This document shows, in pieces, positions 53,433-61,692 of a DNA stretch of 64,000 nt (position 1 is the first letter of the stretch; each line of letters begins with the position of its first letter). A program made the translations under genes and the position numbers. The stretch spans positions 1-64,000 of the forward strand of contig CALLKY010000035.1 in assembly GCA_938083135.1 (NCBI GenBank), given 5' to 3'. The notes below the pieces were generated by a model. The model made no database searches, was not told the DNA's origin, and was given only the letters and a program-made list of their open reading frames with translations. The DNA comes from an uncultured Alphaproteobacteria bacterium (GTDB lineage Bacteria > Pseudomonadota > Alphaproteobacteria > Bin95).

Positions 53433-54428
53433 TTAAAGTCCCTGCGGAGCGGGAACCGCGCCGACATCTTGTACATCATCATAAGCAGAGCGAACGGACG
53501 GCCAAGGTGCGCCTGCCGCGTCGTCATAGGCTGCCTGCATTTCAGTTTCGGCCGCATTGGCGTCTGCGGTGAGTTCAGCTTCTGAAACGCCAGCACTTGT
53601 CAGCAGGTCCGCGGCGCGCTGGATTGGATCATCGGCCCATTTGCCATCAGCTTCGCCATCGGGGCGATACTTGGCGGGATCAACGCTCGTGTGCCCAAGC
53701 AGGCGGTATGTCCTGGCATGGAAGAACCGTGGGCCAGTTCCTGCGCGAATTGCCGCGCCAAGGCGCAGCGCCGTTTCCTCAACAGCCATCACATCATTGC
53801 CGTCAACGCTTTCCGTTGGCACGCCAAGGGCTTCGGCCCGGGCGCATAGGTCCCCACCGCCTGTGACAGCAGATGATTTCGTGGTGGAGGCATAGCCATT
53901 GTCTTCGCAAACAAAAAGTACCGGCAATTTGAACGCCGCAGCCCAGTTCAGGCCTTCAAGGAACGGTCCGCGGTTCACAGCGCCGTCGCCAAAGATGCAG
54001 ACGGTGATTTGATCGCCGCCGCGCAGCTTAATCGCATGTGCAGCACCCGCAGCGATATTTATATTCGCGCCGACAACGCCGTTGGCACCCAGCATGCCGA
54101 CATCAAAATCGGCGATGTGCATAGACCCACCTTTACCGCCGCAATTTCCGCCCTCACGGCCAAACAGTTCGCGCATCATGGCGCGGGCGTCGGCACCTTT
54201 TGCGAGGGTGTGACCATGCCCACGATGGGTGGACAGCAGCAAATCATCCTTACGAAGCGGTGCACAAACGCCTGCCGCCACAGCCTCTTGGCCGACGGAT
54301 GGATGGATGGCACCCAAGACGAGCTTGTTGTCAGCAGCACGAATTGCAGCTTCTTCAAACGCCCGAATACGCAGCATGAGGCGACGACGCTCGCGAAGGC
54401 GGGCCGTGTCGAGATTGGCTTGATTCAT
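53433..54428 (-). CDS. TPP-dependent 2-oxoacid/acetoin dehydrogenase E1 alpha subunit
   Basis: The alpha subunit, 331 residues, binds thiamine diphosphate. The TPP motif runs from GDG at 147-149 to N177 (CEDN), and THRGHGHTLAKG and GGKGGSMH are typical of E1 alpha chains. The phosphorylation-loop region (THRGH...HTSVDPAKYR) is intact. Among E1 types it resembles the acetoin dehydrogenase and pyruvate dehydrogenase branches; the precise substrate is open. Its start lies 4 bases after the TauD-like gene's stop. Confidence 0.92.
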   Translation of the reverse strand: MNQANLDTARLRERRRLMLRIRAFEEAAIRAADNKLVLGAIHPSVGQEAVAAGVCAPLRKDDLLLSTHRGHGHTLAKGADARAMMRELFGREGGNCGGKGGSMHIADFDVGMLGANGVVGANINIAAGAAHAIKLRGGDQITVCIFGDGAVNRGPFLEGLNWAAAFKLPVLFVCEDNGYASTTKSSAVTGGGDLCARAEALGVPTESVDGNDVMAVEETALRLGAAIRAGTGPRFFHARTYRLLGHTSVDPAKYRPDGEADGKWADDPIQRAADLLTSAGVSEAELTADANAAETEMQAAYDDAAGAPWPSVRSAYDDVQDVGAVPAPQGL

Positions 54429-54432
54429 GAGA

Positions 54433-55533
54433 TTAGATTGCTTCCAAGGGCGCGTTCAGGGCGACAGTAGAAGCCGTGATAACACCACCACGATCCCCAA
54501 TCTCTACGGAGCCAAAGCGTTGAGCAAACGCGTCTGGCAGCGGACGGGAGTTTGGCGTGCAGAGCCAGAGGCGCAGCAGGTGACGCCGCTTATCCAGTTC
54601 AGGCCAATCTTCGAAGTCGAGCCGGTCGTGCATCAGTGTGTGGTTGTGCGCAAGCTGAATGTCACCGGGCCGGAATTCCATATCCAGCTTCAACTTTCGA
54701 TCATTTGCCAGCTTGTCAAACATATCGAGTGCGGCGATCCGTTTTTCGGTGAGCCTATTCGCATCCGCAAAGCGCATGGCGCTGTCGATATATTGGCGCT
54801 GATAATGCACAGTCAGCCGTCCCTCGTGCCAGGTCAGCGGAGGAAGCTCATAGTATTCTTTCATGCCGACAGGCACTTCACCGCGCCGATCCACAGCGTT
54901 TGGTTGGAACAGTTCCAGCGCAAGCTCAGGCGCTTCTGCCCGCATCACATTGTAGACTGACATCGCGCTGACGAGCATGGACTCGCCGCCAGATTTGGCA
55001 GTCTTCAAGCAAACTAGGCCAACGATATCGGTCGAGTCGGTATGGAATGTCTGGCGCGCCGTTGTTTGGTAAATGCGGGCGGTTGGGTCTTTCGGGTCGC
55101 GGCCCAGATCGCGGACATGGCCGAGGATATGGCCTTTGGCGTTCTGGGAGCGGGCTTTGCCGATATGCGCGCCGACGCCATAAAACGCAGCTGCTGATAG
55201 CTCTGTGCCCCATTCTTCAACCGGAATGCCACGTAGCACCGCGAACCCGCGACCATTCTGGATTTCATCACTAACCGCAGCTATCCGTCCGCTCAGCGAC
55301 GGTAGCGGAAAGGCGTCCTTCGTGATCTTAGCGATGTCGCCACCGGCACTATTGAGCGCGGCTTCTGCGGCGGATTTGATCTCGGCATTGTCCGCGTCGG
55401 AAAGCTGCTCAATCCAGCTATCATCAGCGAAATCTGCGCTATGCCAAGCAGAACGGCCTTCGATGGCGGGGGGAAGGTCAGCTACAGTTTTGATATCTGT
55501 GTTGATCGATAGATTGATTTGCGCGCCGTCCAT
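54433..55533 (-). CDS. TauD/TfdA-like Fe(II)/2-oxoglutarate dioxygenase
   Basis: A 366-residue dioxygenase distinct from the one at 26.6-27.4 kb. The iron ligands are H164 and D166 (FHTDSTD) and H302 (TLMHDRLDF), with Arg317 or Arg321 (RHLLRLW) for 2-oxoglutarate. A roughly 85-residue N-terminal extension precedes the GRGFAVLRGIPV segment, as in gamma-butyrobetaine hydroxylase-like and clavaminate-synthase-like proteins. The ATG at 55533 has GAAGGAG upstream; the open frame beyond runs into the VOC gene. It is the third gene of the minus-strand operon. Confidence 0.9.
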   Translation of the reverse strand: MDGAQINLSINTDIKTVADLPPAIEGRSAWHSADFADDSWIEQLSDADNAEIKSAAEAALNSAGGDIAKITKDAFPLPSLSGRIAAVSDEIQNGRGFAVLRGIPVEEWGTELSAAAFYGVGAHIGKARSQNAKGHILGHVRDLGRDPKDPTARIYQTTARQTFHTDSTDIVGLVCLKTAKSGGESMLVSAMSVYNVMRAEAPELALELFQPNAVDRRGEVPVGMKEYYELPPLTWHEGRLTVHYQRQYIDSAMRFADANRLTEKRIAALDMFDKLANDRKLKLDMEFRPGDIQLAHNHTLMHDRLDFEDWPELDKRRHLLRLWLCTPNSRPLPDAFAQRFGSVEIGDRGGVITASTVALNAPLEAI

Positions 55534-55558
55534 GACGTTCGCTCCTTCGCTTAAGAAA

Positions 55559-56434
55559 TTAGTCCCGAGCCCAGCCTTGGCCCCAAAGATTGACGGCTTT
55601 GCCATCCGCAGGCCACCAGCGGGGGGCCATATCGCGGGGCATATGTTCGATTTCGGCAGAGATTTCGACCTTATCGCCCAGCGGATCTTCAATCATGAAG
55701 AACAGATTGTTCCCGGCACCGTGCCTGCCAGGCCCCCACCAGATTGGCACTTCCATATTGCCCATGTGGTCGGCCCAATCACGAATATCCATCCAGCCTG
55801 ACGTTTCGTAGCAGTGATGGTCGCCACGAATGGATGAAGCGCCGAAGCACGCAAAACTGTGATGCTCCGGGTCCGTTCTGTAGAAAGCGACATGCTTGCT
55901 GTCACGGTTGGCACCGTCCTTCAGAACATAATCTGATGCAGCCATGCCAAGCGTATTTTCATAGAAGTCCATCATCGTCGCAAGGTTTGGCGTTGCAACG
56001 ACCACATGCTGGAGGCGGCCTTTCAACGACATTGGCACCCGATTATTAGCAGCGCGAATTGACGGCAGGTCAGGACGGCTGAGGCCGAATACGCTAACCC
56101 ACCCATCAGGGTCACGGACTGCTACGGCGTCGTCGCTAAATACCGGAGACGGGTTTGGGAGGCATTCCACGCCCTGAGCCGTCAGGAACGCCTTTACGCC
56201 TGCCAGTTGACCAGCGCTTTGCAGTCGGTAGCTGTGATAGGGCCGTCCACTGGCTTCGCCCGGCCCGATAAGAATGCGACGACCGTGGCCCTGAAGCAGC
56301 ATCACGCCATCAGCCAGATCAATGGCTTCGTAGCCGATAACATCACAGTAGAAATCTGCCAATGCGACCGGGTCCGGCGCATCCAGGCGAATATGGTCCA
56401 GTTGTGCCGGCCAGATAGGGGAATCGAGCGCCAT
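55559..56434 (-). CDS. VOC-family extradiol dioxygenase-like protein
   Basis: A 291-residue protein with two vicinal-oxygen-chelate halves (about residues 10-120 and 140-265), as in type I extradiol ring-cleavage dioxygenases such as BphC. The Fe(II) ligands appear complete: H143 (LQHVVV), H207 (DHHCYE) and E257 (KVEISAE). An active oxygenase is therefore likely, but residues lining the catechol pocket cannot be judged here, and the substrate may not be aromatic. The start lies 70 bases after the dehydrogenase gene's stop. Confidence 0.88.
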   Translation of the reverse strand: MALDSPIWPAQLDHIRLDAPDPVALADFYCDVIGYEAIDLADGVMLLQGHGRRILIGPGEASGRPYHSYRLQSAGQLAGVKAFLTAQGVECLPNPSPVFSDDAVAVRDPDGWVSVFGLSRPDLPSIRAANNRVPMSLKGRLQHVVVATPNLATMMDFYENTLGMAASDYVLKDGANRDSKHVAFYRTDPEHHSFACFGASSIRGDHHCYETSGWMDIRDWADHMGNMEVPIWWGPGRHGAGNNLFFMIEDPLGDKVEISAEIEHMPRDMAPRWWPADGKAVNLWGQGWARD

Positions 56435-56504
56435 TGGGCTATCCGTAAGTCAAAGAGAACTGCCCGTGAAGATTACCCCAATCGGCTGACATGACGCCAG
56501 GGCA

Positions 56505-57440
56505 CTACTTCTTGTCGGAATTCAGCACATCTTCGACGGCGCTCTCGTCCTCATCAATCAGAATATCTGCGCGTTCCTGCTGGAGGAGCATGAACGACCG
56601 GCTGTCCCGATGCCCCCAGCCACGGTTAAGTGCTTCCGTCATCTCGGCCCGGGTCAGGTCAATCATGCGCGCTGGAACGCCAACATCCCGCGCCATTTCT
56701 GCAGCAAGGCTGACATCCTTATGGGCGAGCTTGAGCGCGAAATCTGCAGGATCATAGCTGTTGATCATGTAGTGATCCGCCAGACTGTCGAATGTGCGCG
56801 TCCGGCCACGTGCGCCCATGCGGATGGCTTCAAACAGCGCCAATGGATCAACGCCCGCTTTAACGCCGACAGCAAAAATTTCACCAATCGCAGACTGGAT
56901 CGCATAGCCCGCGCTGTTGTGGACCAGCTTAGCCACCGACCCTGCACCGATGGCACCAATATAGCGCACGGCGTCACCCATAGCGTCTAGCGGGGCGCGG
57001 TTTGCATTGAATACTTCCTCATCGCCGCCAACCCAGATTGCCAATTTGCCGGACGCCGCACCCTTTGGGCCGCCAGATACCGGCGCATCGAGCATGTGCA
57101 CACCTTGCGCCGCAAATTCTGCGTGGATTTCGCGCACGACTGCTGGAGAATTGGTGGAGAGATCATAGAAGACTGAACCGGGTTTCATTCCGGCCAGCAT
57201 GCCCGTGTCAGCATCGGTCGCAACCGCGCGAACTTCTGGCGGGCCGGGTAGGGACGTTAGCACGACATCACATTGTTCCGCCAATGCCCGGGGGCTATCG
57301 GCCCATTTAGCACCGGCATCTATGTGACGTTGTGCAGCCTGACGTGCGATATCGTGGACGATCAGATCATAGCCTGCCTTCTGGATATTCGTGGCGAAAC
57401 TGGCACCCATGGTACCGAGGCCGATGAATCCGACTTGCAT
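56505..57440 (-). CDS. beta-hydroxyacid dehydrogenase (3-hydroxyisobutyrate dehydrogenase family)
   Basis: A 311-residue NAD(P)-dependent dehydrogenase. The nucleotide loop GLGTMG is at 7-12, the substrate-binding VSGG at 121-124, and the catalytic lysine K171 (GSVAKLVHNS) is in place. The family includes 3-hydroxyisobutyrate, tartronate-semialdehyde and 4-hydroxybutyrate (succinic semialdehyde) reductases; motifs do not separate them. It is the first gene of the five-gene minus-strand operon and is divergent from the trimeric dehydrogenase genes over 91 bases, which show no clear dyad. Confidence 0.92.
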   Translation of the reverse strand: MQVGFIGLGTMGASFATNIQKAGYDLIVHDIARQAAQRHIDAGAKWADSPRALAEQCDVVLTSLPGPPEVRAVATDADTGMLAGMKPGSVFYDLSTNSPAVVREIHAEFAAQGVHMLDAPVSGGPKGAASGKLAIWVGGDEEVFNANRAPLDAMGDAVRYIGAIGAGSVAKLVHNSAGYAIQSAIGEIFAVGVKAGVDPLALFEAIRMGARGRTRTFDSLADHYMINSYDPADFALKLAHKDVSLAAEMARDVGVPARMIDLTRAEMTEALNRGWGHRDSRSFMLLQQERADILIDEDESAVEDVLNSDKK

Positions 57441-57531
57441 GATGTTTTTCCTGTGCGGTGATGGTCTAAGAATGGAGAAATCTTATGGGCCAGACAGGCG
57501 CTTCCGCAAGCAAGGTTGATCCGCTAGAATC

Positions 57532-58674
57532 ATGATTATGGATACAACAGATGTCATTGTAATTGGTGGCGGCATGGTCGGCGGTGCCATAGCCTATGGC
57601 CTAGCGCGCGCCGGTGCCGACACGCTCATGCTGGATGAGGGCGATGACGCAATTCGAACAGCGCGCGGGAATTTTGGCTTAGTTTGGGTGCAAACCAAAG
57701 GGCGCGGCCTACAACGCTACCAAGACTGGTCGCGCGAATCCTCCGAGATATGGACGGAGTTTTCGGATGATTTGCAGGAAAGCACAGGCGTTAACACCGG
57801 GTATGAGAAGCCGGGCGGGTTGACGCTGTGTACGTCTGAGGAAGACGTCCGCGCATCAGAAGAAATCATCACCGCCATGAAGGCCCAGGCGGGCAACGGC
57901 CAATATGATGCCTGGATGATTGACCGTCAGGAAATAGAAGCGCTTGTGCCGGGCGTTCGGTTTGGACCGGATGTTCTAGCTGCCTCATTCTGCCCCCATG
58001 ATGGCCACGCCAATCCACTGAAACTACTGCGCGCAATGCATGCTGGATTTCAGAAAGCGGGTGGGCGCTATCAACCGAACGCCAGCGTCGTGGATATCGT
58101 GCGCGATGGTGAAGGTTATGCTGTCTTGACGGCAGAAGGTGCACGCTACGGCGCTGCGAAAATTGTTATCGCCTGCGGTCATGGCATCCCGGAGCTTGCG
58201 GCAAAGGTTGGCTTGCATTGCCCGACGCGCCCGCAACGGGGCCAGATATTGGTAACGGAACGACTACAGCCAATGCTGCCTTTGCCCATGGGCAGTATCC
58301 GGCAGACGGACGAAGGCTCCATCATGCTGGGCGTTTCCCACGAAGAAGTCGGGTTTGATGACCGGAACACTGGTGATGTTTCTGGCGCTATTGCTGCACG
58401 GGCGGCGCGTATTCTGCCGGATTTGGCGAACGTCAATATCGTGCGTTCCTGGGGCGCGCTCCGCATCATGCCGCTTGATGGCTGCCCGATCTACGATGAA
58501 TCGGAAACGTGGCCGGGTGTATTCATGACGACCAATCATTCCGGCGTGACGCTCGCGAGTGTCCATGCCAAGCATATTCCCGACTGGATACTACGGGGCG
58601 AGACGCCCGTGGGGTTCCAGGATTTCTCCGTGAAGCGCTTTGAGGGAACGCCCCATGCTGCGCCGACCGGTTGA
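57532..58674 (+). CDS. FAD-dependent amine/amino-acid oxidoreductase (HcnC/OoxB/LhpB type)
   Basis: A 380-residue DAO-fold flavoprotein. The FAD motif VIVIGGGMVGGAIAYG lies at residues 8-23, and the C-terminal segment reads HSGVTLASVHAKHI. Together with the two following, overlapping genes it matches heterotrimeric dehydrogenases such as hydrogen cyanide synthase (HcnABC), opine oxidase (OoxAB) and D-hydroxyproline dehydrogenase. It would be the catalytic subunit that oxidises a secondary amine or amino acid. A second ATG lies 6 bases downstream, and neither start has a strong ribosome-binding site. The end overlaps the ferredoxin-like gene by 20 bases. Confidence 0.88.
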   Translation: MIMDTTDVIVIGGGMVGGAIAYGLARAGADTLMLDEGDDAIRTARGNFGLVWVQTKGRGLQRYQDWSRESSEIWTEFSDDLQESTGVNTGYEKPGGLTLCTSEEDVRASEEIITAMKAQAGNGQYDAWMIDRQEIEALVPGVRFGPDVLAASFCPHDGHANPLKLLRAMHAGFQKAGGRYQPNASVVDIVRDGEGYAVLTAEGARYGAAKIVIACGHGIPELAAKVGLHCPTRPQRGQILVTERLQPMLPLPMGSIRQTDEGSIMLGVSHEEVGFDDRNTGDVSGAIAARAARILPDLANVNIVRSWGALRIMPLDGCPIYDESETWPGVFMTTNHSGVTLASVHAKHIPDWILRGETPVGFQDFSVKRFEGTPHAAPTG

Positions 58675-58966
58675 ACCAGAGGGCAATGCAGCTGTGCGGC
58701 TGACGATCGCCGGGCAGTCAGTTACAGCACGGCGCGGTGAAAGTGTTGCGACAGCGGCATTGGCGGCGGGCTTGCAAGCCACGCGAAATGCGCCGGTATC
58801 TGGTGAGCCCCGGGCACCCTATTGCTTGATGGGGGTGTGCTTCGAATGCTTGATGACGATTGACGGTCAGCCAAACCGCCAAGCCTGTCTCGTCCCGGTG
58901 CAAGAGGGCATGACCGTAGAACCGCAAATGCAGCGCCCGTCGCTTGGAGTGAGCGGTGATGGCTGA
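58655..58966 (+). CDS. [2Fe-2S]-binding small subunit of trimeric dehydrogenase (HcnA-like)
   Basis: A 103-residue plant-ferredoxin-type domain. The cluster ligands are C57, C62, C65 and C78, in the C-x4-C-x2-C spacing of this group (YCLMGVCFEC). It would carry electrons between the FAD of the catalytic subunit and the next subunit. The ATG at 58655, with GAGGGA upstream, lies inside the previous gene, and the gene overlaps the next by 8 bases, so all three are translationally coupled. Confidence 0.9.
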   Translation: MLRRPVEPEGNAAVRLTIAGQSVTARRGESVATAALAAGLQATRNAPVSGEPRAPYCLMGVCFECLMTIDGQPNRQACLVPVQEGMTVEPQMQRPSLGVSGDG

Positions 58967-60365
58967 TTCGGTTGATATCGCTGTGCTGGGCGCTGGTCCG
59001 GCTGGCATGGCTGCGGCTGTCATTTCTGCCAATGCCGGGCTGAAAGTTGCGGTTCTGGATGATCAGGCTGTCCCCGGTGGCCAGATATGGCGGAACGTCG
59101 AGGCTGTTGCTGCACGCGGCGACCTTGGCCTGTTTGGCGATGATTATGCTGCCGGTGTTGATGCGGTCGCGGATTTTCGGGCTACTGATGTGGATTACCG
59201 TCCGCTTTCCCGGGTCATTGGGGTTGAGGGTGCCGATATCGGCGGTGATGTCCTTTATGTGCGGGACGGGAAGGCCGGGCGACTGCATGCCAAGCGGCTG
59301 ATCATCGCGCTTGGTGCTTATGAACGCCCGATGCCATTTCTGGGATGGACATTACCTGGCGTGATGACCGCTGGTGCCGCGCAGATCGCGTTGAAGACAG
59401 GTGGGCTATTGCCCAAGCGGCCCTTCGTCTTGGCGGGGCAAGGACCTCTTCTGCTATTATTGGCGGCGCAATTTCGCGCTGCTGGTGCGGCACCTGACGT
59501 TCTCCTACGCCTGGATGATCCTGGAAGGAAATGGTCTGCAGGCAAGCATGGATTGCGCGCGCTTGCGGGTTTTTCAGACCTATTGAAGGGCCTGAAATGG
59601 CAACGGGCATTATCCGATGATGTCGGTAAAACGATTGCAGGCGTCACGCAGCTTGAGGCGTCCGGGGGCGATCGACTAGCGGCTGTGCATTGGCAAACGG
59701 CTGACGGTATGGCCGGGGAAGCGAAAGCTGCCACTTTGCTTGTGCATGACGGCGTAATCCCGAATGCACAGTTGACGCGGGCGATGCGCATTCCACACAG
59801 ATATGACGCTGCGGCTGCAGCTTGGAGCCCGGAAGCCTCCACCGATGGACAACTCGCTGACACAGATTGGGCGTATGTCGCCGGGGATAATGCGGGCATT
59901 CTCGGCTGGGCAGCGGCAACTGCCACTGGCGCCAAGGCGGGGGCGGCTGCTGCAGCTGCACTTAGTGCCAAAGCCGCAGTCTCGAATGACGTCGATAGAC
60001 GCCTTGGCCGCGCACGTGCAGTCCGGCCTTTGCTCGACGCACTTTATCCACCAGCACAGGCTTTCACCGCCATTTCAGACGACACAGTCATTTGCCGGTG
60101 TGAGGCAATCAAGGCAGGCGCGGTCCGTGAAGCCTTGGCCATGGGGGCGCAAGGCCCAAACCAGATCAAAGCCTTCCTCCGCACGGGTATGGGGCCATGC
60201 CAAGGCCGGATGTGCGCCTATACAGTCGCTGCGTTGGCGGCTGAGGCACAGGGGACTGCGCTGGCAGACACGGACCTTATGCGTCTTAGAATGCCCATAA
60301 GTCCTGTAACGGTGGCAGAGATGGCGCACTTGAATGAGACAGATATGGATTTACCAACTGCCTGA
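58959..60365 (+). CDS. NAD(P)/FAD oxidoreductase with BFD-like [2Fe-2S] domain (HcnB/OoxA type)
   Basis: A 468-residue second flavoprotein of the trimeric enzyme. The N-terminal FAD motif AVLGAGPAGMAAA begins at about residue 8, a second Rossmann-like segment near 156 reads VLAGQGPLLLLLA, and the C-terminal 100 residues form a bacterioferredoxin-associated ferredoxin-like cluster domain with C379, C381, C414 and C419 all present. Electrons probably leave to the respiratory chain. GGAG precedes the ATG at 58959. The substrate remains open; no racemase, transporter or regulator is adjacent. Confidence 0.88.
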   Translation: MADSVDIAVLGAGPAGMAAAVISANAGLKVAVLDDQAVPGGQIWRNVEAVAARGDLGLFGDDYAAGVDAVADFRATDVDYRPLSRVIGVEGADIGGDVLYVRDGKAGRLHAKRLIIALGAYERPMPFLGWTLPGVMTAGAAQIALKTGGLLPKRPFVLAGQGPLLLLLAAQFRAAGAAPDVLLRLDDPGRKWSAGKHGLRALAGFSDLLKGLKWQRALSDDVGKTIAGVTQLEASGGDRLAAVHWQTADGMAGEAKAATLLVHDGVIPNAQLTRAMRIPHRYDAAAAAWSPEASTDGQLADTDWAYVAGDNAGILGWAAATATGAKAGAAAAAALSAKAAVSNDVDRRLGRARAVRPLLDALYPPAQAFTAISDDTVICRCEAIKAGAVREALAMGAQGPNQIKAFLRTGMGPCQGRMCAYTVAALAAEAQGTALADTDLMRLRMPISPVTVAEMAHLNETDMDLPTA

Positions 60366-60471
60366 TCTGTATACGCGATCACAGTGTTTTCATGTCTCTA
60401 ATGAGACGACACCCGACAAAGGTGCTAATACTCGCAATCAAATGCACAGTCCGCGGAATGGAGTCTTCACG

Positions 60472-61059
60472 ATGTCGCTGATTGCTCGCCGATTATTACT
60501 GCCTTTGCTGGCGCTCTGCGTTGCCCTTGCCGCACCGCTCGCTGCTGGAGCCGTGCCTTACAAGGTGGACCGGTCGCATGCGTTCGTGCACTTCGAAGTG
60601 ACCCACCTGGGAATTTTCCCGTATCCTGGTCGCTTCAAGCAGTTTCGCATGAAGCTGGATTACGATCCGGCAAATGTTGAGAACTCTAAGGTCGAGGTTG
60701 ATATTCCACTTAAGAGCCTAGAGACCGATGACGGCTTGATGAACGAAACGCTGCTCGGCGAACAGTTTTTCGATGTACGGAACTTTCCAAAGATGACGTT
60801 TGAAAGCACCAGCATCAAGCGCACGGGCGAGGATACCGGCATCATTGAAGGTGAACTAACGCTCCATGGATATACAAAGACCGTGAGATTCGACGCCAAA
60901 TTTCGTGGAACGGCAAAGAGCCCATTTAGTGGCAAGTCCATCATGGCAATAACAGCCGTTGCAGAGGTGGACCGGACAAAATGGGGCCTCACGGCTTGGC
61001 GTCCCTTCGTTGGAAATACGGTCACGATCCGTATCGGCTTCGAAGCTTCGCCTGAATAA
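60472..61059 (+). CDS. YceI-family periplasmic lipid-binding protein
   Basis: A 195-residue secreted protein. A signal peptide of about 26 residues (ending AAGA) precedes the YceI domain, which forms a lipocalin-like barrel that binds polyisoprenoid or quinone-like lipids. Domain landmarks are VDRSHAFVHFEVTHLGI, FFDVRNFPKMTFEST and LTLHGYTKTVRFD. The ATG at 60472 (GGAG upstream) is preferred because the 46 extra codons upstream are not signal-like. The cytochrome b561 gene follows 15 bases later, a common pairing. Confidence 0.93.
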   Translation: MSLIARRLLLPLLALCVALAAPLAAGAVPYKVDRSHAFVHFEVTHLGIFPYPGRFKQFRMKLDYDPANVENSKVEVDIPLKSLETDDGLMNETLLGEQFFDVRNFPKMTFESTSIKRTGEDTGIIEGELTLHGYTKTVRFDAKFRGTAKSPFSGKSIMAITAVAEVDRTKWGLTAWRPFVGNTVTIRIGFEASPE

Positions 61060-61074
61060 CTGGCGAGCGATCTG

Positions 61075-61629
61075 ATGGCGCTGAAGAGCACGCCCGCGAA
61101 GTTTGGGGGCATTGCAAAGCTATTCCATTGGGTGATGGCGATCCTGATTATCGCGATGCTGGCGCTTGGACTGTATATGCATGAACTGCCGTTCAGCCCG
61201 GACAAGTTCAAACTTTATGCGTGGCATAAATCCTTCGGCATGCTGATTTTGATGCTTGCGCTGCTACGTCTTGGCTGGCGAGCGATTGATATCCGCCCGG
61301 ACCACGTCCCAGGCATGCCACCAAAGCATGTGAAACTCGCAGCAGCCGCCCATTGGGCGCTTTACGGCTTGATGCTGTCATTGCCTTTGTCTGGGTGGTT
61401 GATGACATCCGCAACTGGCACGCCGATTGATCTGTTCAATACCGGCATTCTGGTGCCGAACCTGATTGGTGCCAGTGAAGATGCATTGAACCTGCTCAAG
61501 ACCATCCACGAGATCCTCGGCAAAGCACTCATGGCCGTGGCCGCAATCCATATCGGTGCAGCGCTGAAGCACCAGTTCGTGGATAAGGACGCGACGCTAC
61601 GTCGGATGCTGCCGGGCGGGCGGGTCTAG
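61075..61629 (+). CDS. cytochrome b561
   Basis: A 184-residue, four-helix membrane cytochrome that binds two hemes b and exchanges electrons with quinones. Likely heme ligands are H18 (KLFHWVM), H51 (YAWHKSFG), H145 and H159. The fourth helix carries the ILGKALMAVAAIHIG segment. It pairs with the YceI gene, so the two may handle a lipid-soluble electron carrier; this is inference from frequent co-occurrence. Confidence 0.93.
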   Translation: MALKSTPAKFGGIAKLFHWVMAILIIAMLALGLYMHELPFSPDKFKLYAWHKSFGMLILMLALLRLGWRAIDIRPDHVPGMPPKHVKLAAAAHWALYGLMLSLPLSGWLMTSATGTPIDLFNTGILVPNLIGASEDALNLLKTIHEILGKALMAVAAIHIGAALKHQFVDKDATLRRMLPGGRV

Positions 61630-61692
61630 CGGACTTTCCAGCTGCACCTTCAAATGCCTATGCTTTGCGCGGACAGAACAGGAGGCAGTGCC

